Below are positions 60,280-64,000 of a stretch of 64,000 bases of DNA, piece after piece. How positions within the stretch are numbered: position 1 is the first letter of the stretch; the number at the start of each line of letters is the position of its first letter. The stretch is from Alphaproteobacteria bacterium. GTDB taxonomy: Bacteria > Pseudomonadota > Alphaproteobacteria > Micropepsales > Micropepsaceae. The stretch spans positions 620,001-684,000 of the forward strand of contig JAFARO010000004.1 of the NCBI GenBank assembly GCA_019245415.1, written 5' to 3'. A model generated the notes under the pieces. That model saw only the letters and a program-made list of their open reading frames with translations. It did not search any database and was not told the origin of the DNA. The position numbers and the translations under genes are program-made.

Positions 60280-60300
60280 GTGAAGGGTTCAAAAGACAGT

Positions 60301-60389
60301 GTCATTCCCGGCCGGACGATTGCATTGTGCCGCAACAAACTCGGTGTCATCCCCGGCGAGCGCGCGACAGCGCGCGAGGGAAGGATGAC
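60301..60389. repeat. family D half-site plus short hairpin
   Basis: GTCATTCCCGGCCGGACG at 60301, then 45 bp later GTCATCCCCGGCGAGCGCGC against GCGCGCGAGGGAAGGATGAC, a D element reduced to one hairpin. Confidence 0.8.
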
Positions 60390-60415
60390 ACCGTCAGTTG
60401 GACTGATCGGACCCC

Positions 60416-61207
60416 TCACCTTCCCAGCGCCGTCGCCGCCCATCTTCGGGCGCGGTGGAGGAGGCTTCGGGCTTCGGCGGCGGCGGTTTGGATCGGCAGG
60501 GAATAGGGCGGCCCCGCCCGCATCGTCTCGTAGAGCAGCAGGTCCTGCGCGTTGTCGGCGAGCACGCGCGCGCGCAGCGACGGCGTGATCAGGGAGTCGT
60601 AGCGCTCCGCATCGCGCGGCGCAGGCTCGACGCGGAGCTCCGGCCGGCCGAACATTGCGCCGAGCGCCGCGGCGAAGGCATCGAGCTCCTCGGTGAAGCC
60701 CAGCGCGAAATATTCCGTGGCGATGGTCTCGAGCGCCACGCGCGCGTCTTCGGCGTTGCAGACGCGCCGGCATTGCAGGTTGATGTAGTAGCGCGGGTTG
60801 CGCTCCGAGGCGCGGATGTAAAAGGTTTCCAGATCGTGCGCCATCGCCAGCTCGTGGTCCTTGTGCGTCTGCTTGCGCCGCACGAAATGATAGAGCGACA
60901 CCGCGCGATAGAGCGGATGGCGCAGCACCGCCACGGGCAACAGCGGCCGCGTCACCTTGTTGGGGCGGAAATCGAAATGGTCGCTGAAGGCGCGCGCGCC
61001 GTCGACCGTCGCGTCGGTCGCCTCCTTCCAGACGGTGGGCTTGTCGCGGAACTGGCGGCTGTAGACCTTGTCCGGCCCGAACAGGGCGGCCAACACCAGC
61101 CGCCGCAGCGTGTTGCCGCCGGTGCGCTGGGCATGGGGATGGACGATCAGCGCATCGGGATCGCGCAGGCGAGGCTTCAGCGTCTCGTTGAGGAAGAAGG
61201 CGGCCAA
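60416..61207 (-). CDS. sulfotransferase-like protein
   Basis: 263 residues from TTG 61207, the only start in frame, with GAGGA upstream. PAPS-binding loop HAQRTGGNTLRRLVLAALFG (about 25-44, HIPKTGG type), then LRHPLYRAVSLYHFVR as the 3'-phosphate motif. Resembles glycan/heparan-type sulfotransferases (sulfotransfer_2). With cysD/cysNC nearby and glycan genes around it, it probably sulfates a surface polysaccharide or glycolipid; acceptor unknown. Confidence 0.85.
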   Translation of the reverse strand: MAAFFLNETLKPRLRDPDALIVHPHAQRTGGNTLRRLVLAALFGPDKVYSRQFRDKPTVWKEATDATVDGARAFSDHFDFRPNKVTRPLLPVAVLRHPLYRAVSLYHFVRRKQTHKDHELAMAHDLETFYIRASERNPRYYINLQCRRVCNAEDARVALETIATEYFALGFTEELDAFAAALGAMFGRPELRVEPAPRDAERYDSLITPSLRARVLADNAQDLLLYETMRAGPPYSLPIQTAAAEARSLLHRARRWAATALGR

Positions 61208-61278
61208 TTGTCCTCGACGTGTTGACGAAACCCGGGCGCGCGAACTTAAGTGCGCCGCCGAAGGAGCGCAACGCGTCC

Positions 61279-62658
61279 ATGGGATTGAAGCGCATCGTCC
61301 ATCTGGCCGGCGCCTTCCGCGCGGCGGTCGCGCGCCAAGGCGTGCCCGCCATTCCCTCGATCGTGAAGAAGTACCTATTGACCACCCGTCTCGGCAGCCG
61401 CTTCGCCATGCGAGGGGTGACCGGCAAGCTGGTGCGCGCGGCTGAGATCCCGGACTACCGGCAGAGCTTTCGCGCGACGCTGCCCGAGGGTTGGCCGGCG
61501 CGGCATGTCGAGGTGACGCTCAGCCTGCCGGCCATTCCGGCCAGGCCGCATCTCGAATTCGCCGATCATCCGCTGGCGCCTGACGGGCAGGGCGGCGACA
61601 CGGTCGTCGCCTCGGCGATGGGCGGCTTCGCGGTCAGCCACGATCTCGGCACCAGCTGGCGCTATGTAAAGATCGCGGGCCAGGAGGACCGCCGCATCCT
61701 GCACGCCAAGCAGATCGCGGGCGGCACCTATCTTCTGCAGGCGACCGAGCGTCTGCCGGACAGGAGCGCCCCGCGCAATGTCGATCTTCTGGTCGCCGAC
61801 GAAGACGGCAAGGTGCTCGCCGCGAACCGGCTCATGGCCTCGCCCTGGCACAGTTGTCGCGCCGTGGACATCGCAAACGACGTCCTGATGTATGCGGAGT
61901 ATCCCTTCGAGGTGCCGAACGCGACGCCGGAGCAGCGCGACATCAGCCGCGTGTGGCGCTCGCGCGACGGCGGGCGGAGCTGGCAGGTGGTGTTCGAAGC
62001 GCGCGACATCCGCCACTTCCATTTCCTCCAGGCGCGGCCCGGCCACCCGGGCGAGTGGTGGCTGACCTGCGGCGACGCCGTCATGGAATCGCGCATCTAT
62101 GTCTCCAGGGACGACGGCCAAACCTGGCGCGACGTCACGGCGGGCACCGGCACGCATCTTCGCTTCGGCGCGGCCGAGATGCCGCGCACGCTCTTTCGCC
62201 TCACCGATCTCGCCTGGGTGGACGACGAGGCGGTGTGGGGCACCGACGACTATCTCTACAGCGTGCGCGGCACCGAGCAGGGGGCGCGAATGTTCCGCGC
62301 ACGCTGCGACGACGCGCTGCTGCCCATGGAGATCGGCCGCGCGCGCTGGCAGATCCGCAACATGGTCGATGTCGGCGATTTCTTTTTCGTGCTGACGCAA
62401 GGCTGCAACCGCGCCGACGCCACGGCGGAAGAGAAGCGGCCGGGCGTGTTCCTGATGCCCAAGCGCGCGCCATTGGCTCCGGCCCCGGCCCTGGTGCATC
62501 TCTTCGACGTCCCGGTGCACAGCCAAGTGCGCACCGGCTTCACCTATTCGCGCGCCAGCCGCGCCGCGAAGGACGGCACCTTCTTCACCTACCGCGCCAG
62601 CACGGACGCGTTCCCCACCGGCCACAAGCTGCTCAAATGGGAGGTGAAGTGGGGGTGA
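61279..62658 (+). CDS. BNR/Asp-box beta-propeller protein (sialidase-like fold)
   Basis: 459 residues from ATG 61279 (AAGGAG upstream). Three Asp-box motifs: SHDLGTSW, SRDGGRSW and SRDDGQTW mark beta-propeller blades; no Sec signal or catalytic Tyr/Arg set of sialidase can be assigned with confidence. In glycan clusters such proteins are possible glycosidases or carbohydrate binders. Divergent from the sulfotransferase-like gene with starts 71 bp apart. Confidence 0.8.
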   Translation: MGLKRIVHLAGAFRAAVARQGVPAIPSIVKKYLLTTRLGSRFAMRGVTGKLVRAAEIPDYRQSFRATLPEGWPARHVEVTLSLPAIPARPHLEFADHPLAPDGQGGDTVVASAMGGFAVSHDLGTSWRYVKIAGQEDRRILHAKQIAGGTYLLQATERLPDRSAPRNVDLLVADEDGKVLAANRLMASPWHSCRAVDIANDVLMYAEYPFEVPNATPEQRDISRVWRSRDGGRSWQVVFEARDIRHFHFLQARPGHPGEWWLTCGDAVMESRIYVSRDDGQTWRDVTAGTGTHLRFGAAEMPRTLFRLTDLAWVDDEAVWGTDDYLYSVRGTEQGARMFRARCDDALLPMEIGRARWQIRNMVDVGDFFFVLTQGCNRADATAEEKRPGVFLMPKRAPLAPAPALVHLFDVPVHSQVRTGFTYSRASRAAKDGTFFTYRASTDAFPTGHKLLKWEVKWG

Positions 62659-62669
62659 ACGTCACCGGT

Positions 62670-62867
62670 GTCATCCCCGGCCGAGCGAAGCGAGGGGAAG
62701 GGGACCCAGGCGGTGCAATCTGCTTGACCGCGAAATGCAGACGAAGACCCTTCTGCTCTAGTTTTTTGCGGTCCCAGCCTGGGTCCCCTTCCCTCGCGCG
62801 CAAGTGCGCGCTCGCCGGGGATGACACCGGGTTCGTTGTGAGAGTGCGCTGCTCGGCTGGGGATGAC
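62670..62867. repeat. family D element without gene (156 bp) plus a half-site
   Basis: GTCATCCCCGGCCGAGCG at 62670 and GCTCGCCGGGGATGAC ending 62825, inner GGGGACCCAGG / CCTGGGTCCCC. Flanks ACCG / CGGG extend the symmetry (CCGGTGTCAT and ATGACACCGG). A further half-site ends at 62867, 42 bp on. Confidence 0.88.
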
Positions 62868-62893
62868 ACGGCAGATTCCTGCGAGAGGAACCC

Positions 62894-63295
62894 TCACTCC
62901 CCATACGACTTCTCTTCCCGCAGATCCGAGCCCAGCAGTTCGTCGATGGCGCGTTTGAGGCGGGCGCGGGCGTCGTTGGTGCGGTAGACCTCGCGCGCCA
63001 GCTGCACGAAACCTTCGCCGAAATCGCCCGCCGCCTCGCGGACACGCAGCGCGTCCTCGATCTCCCACAGCGTTTCGTTGACGCCCTTGAGCTCCGCCAG
63101 CAGCGCATCGAAACCGCTCGCGGGCGGGACCTGCGCGAAGAACGCGTCGTTCAGCAGCGCCAGTTCGCGGCGCACATGCGCGAGCTTTGCGGGATCGCGG
63201 ATGCGCTCGTTCTTGATGCTGAGGATGGCGAGGCGGTCGGCGGCCTCGCCATACGACACCGCGATCGTCACCGCGCGCATGCGTTCCTCCGTCAT
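62894..63295 (-). CDS. DUF6165 family protein
   Basis: 133 residues from ATG 63295, which overlaps the upstream stop (ATGA). Pattern VSYGEAADRLAILSIKNERIRDPAKLAHVRREL (in part) and LKGVNETLWEIEDALRVREAAGD is characteristic of DUF6165, a helical protein found beside glycosyltransferase genes in LPS or capsule clusters. Role unknown. Translationally coupled to the glycosyltransferase upstream. Confidence 0.88.
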   Translation of the reverse strand: MTEERMRAVTIAVSYGEAADRLAILSIKNERIRDPAKLAHVRRELALLNDAFFAQVPPASGFDALLAELKGVNETLWEIEDALRVREAAGDFGEGFVQLAREVYRTNDARARLKRAIDELLGSDLREEKSYGE

Positions 63296-64000
63296 GCCAT
63301 CATCGCCAGCAGCCGCCGCTCGACGAGGTCGACGCCGATTTCCTCCATGCAGCGGCACTGGCCGCGCATGAAACCCTCGACGTCCTTGATCTCGCAGGGT
63401 GCGCAGTCCTTTTCCAGCACGATCGCCTGCGTGGTCGCGCGCAGCGGCAGGCGCGTCGCCGCATTGGTCGGCGCGAACAGCGCCAGCGTCGGAATGCCCA
63501 GGGCGCTTGCGATGTTCATCACGCCGCTGTCGTTGGCGACGAAGTGGCTGCAGTCGGTCATCGCCTCGCACATCGCCGCGATCGTGGCGCCGGTGCGGTT
63601 CTCGGTGCCCTCCACATATTCGTCGGCGGTGCCGAAGGAGGCGACGCGCAGGCCGTTGGCGGTCAGCCGCCCGGCCAGCGCCGGGAAGTGCGGCCAGCGC
63701 TTGACGGTCCAGTTGCCGGCCTTGGAGCCCGCATGCATGCCGATCAAGGGCTGCGCCGGCGCGGACCAGGCGAGATCGCCGCAGAAATAGCCTTGGGCAT
63801 CCTCGTCCGTATAAGGAACGCCCAGCAGGCGCTTCGCGGCTTCGAGATTGAACAAGGTCTCGTGCATGCCTGCGGGCGAGAAATTGTCCCAGTCGCGCGA
63901 CCACGCCACGCGGCGGCCCTTGAACGGCAGCCGCGCCGGGCCGAAGGAATGGGTCACGAATACGCAATCGTAGACCCGCCGCAGCAATGTCTGCGTCAGC
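63292..64000 (-). CDS. glycosyltransferase family 9 (heptosyltransferase-like), 5' end outside window
   Basis: The frame is open to the window edge; the TTG at 63987 is probably internal. GT9 features: PLIGMHAGSKAGNWTVKRWP (donor-site region), RVASFGTADEYVEGTE, DCSHFVANDSGVMNIASALG and ALFAPTNAATRLPL. Cys-rich end (CAPCEIKD, GQCRCM) is common in alphaproteobacterial members. Transfers a heptose or other sugar to LPS or a surface glycan. Coupled to the DUF6165 gene. Confidence 0.88.
   Translation of the reverse strand, partial: LTQTLLRRVYDCVFVTHSFGPARLPFKGRRVAWSRDWDNFSPAGMHETLFNLEAAKRLLGVPYTDEDAQGYFCGDLAWSAPAQPLIGMHAGSKAGNWTVKRWPHFPALAGRLTANGLRVASFGTADEYVEGTENRTGATIAAMCEAMTDCSHFVANDSGVMNIASALGIPTLALFAPTNAATRLPLRATTQAIVLEKDCAPCEIKDVEGFMRGQCRCMEEIGVDLVERRLLAMMA

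Overview
The window is 64 kb of GC-rich chromosome from an alphaproteobacterium. The evidence is the order kdsA - eno - ftsB/divIC - pdhA - pdhB (with an N-terminal lipoyl domain) - pdhC - lpd, the divergent phaR/phaA pair, a fused CysN-CysC, remnants of a gene-transfer-agent tail module, and dense GANTC (CcrM-type) sites upstream of several genes. A deep-branching, Rhizomicrobium/Micropepsis-like lineage is a guess from style only. No rRNA operon or CRISPR array is present.

Layout. 1-8.8 kb: end of an EAL protein, a Fic enzyme, phaR/phaA, a four-gene membrane operon under a small winged-helix regulator, small exported or membrane proteins, and a solute-binding protein. 8.9-24.4 kb: DHA2 exporter, glutamine-synthetase-like ligase, sensor kinase, aminopeptidase N, polysaccharide-export protein, kdsA, MAPEG protein, a tyrosinase with a stand-alone paralogue of its C-terminal domain, and eno. 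24.5-27.2 kb: an IS1-like element with cargo genes. 27.3-37.4 kb: ParDE-like pair, ftsB, AI-2E transporter and the pyruvate dehydrogenase genes. 37.6-40.9 kb: an IS1595-like element with cargo that includes a leucine-type tRNA with a UGG anticodon. 41-50 kb: a receiver protein whose phospho-acceptor Asp is Glu, a MEDS-LuxR regulator beside an MFS exporter, a PEBP protein, a sulfotransferase-like protein, dcd and a second MFS carrier. 50-53.5 kb: GTA-like tail debris. 53.6-64 kb: nitroreductase, OmpA lipoprotein, cysD/cysNC for PAPS, then glycan and sulfotransferase genes.

The most striking feature is the intergenic DNA. About 35 palindrome-bounded repeats of at least seven families (called here D, V, H, M, G, C and L) fill nearly every gap. 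Four families (D, H, M, G) share GTCAT...ATGAC ends. Two families have gene-carrying members. Two 462-bp D elements each encode a GIY-YIG nuclease, and a V element encodes a DUF559 (VSR-fold-like) nuclease. In these the nuclease stop codon, and for DUF559 also the ribosome-binding site, lie inside the element ends. The shorter family members look like internal-deletion (MITE-like) derivatives. Three repeats sit in frame inside the linkers of pdhB and pdhC and are translated. Repeats are also nested inside each other. I propose these as minimal palindrome-nuclease mobile elements. This is inference from sequence and needs genome-wide and comparative checks.
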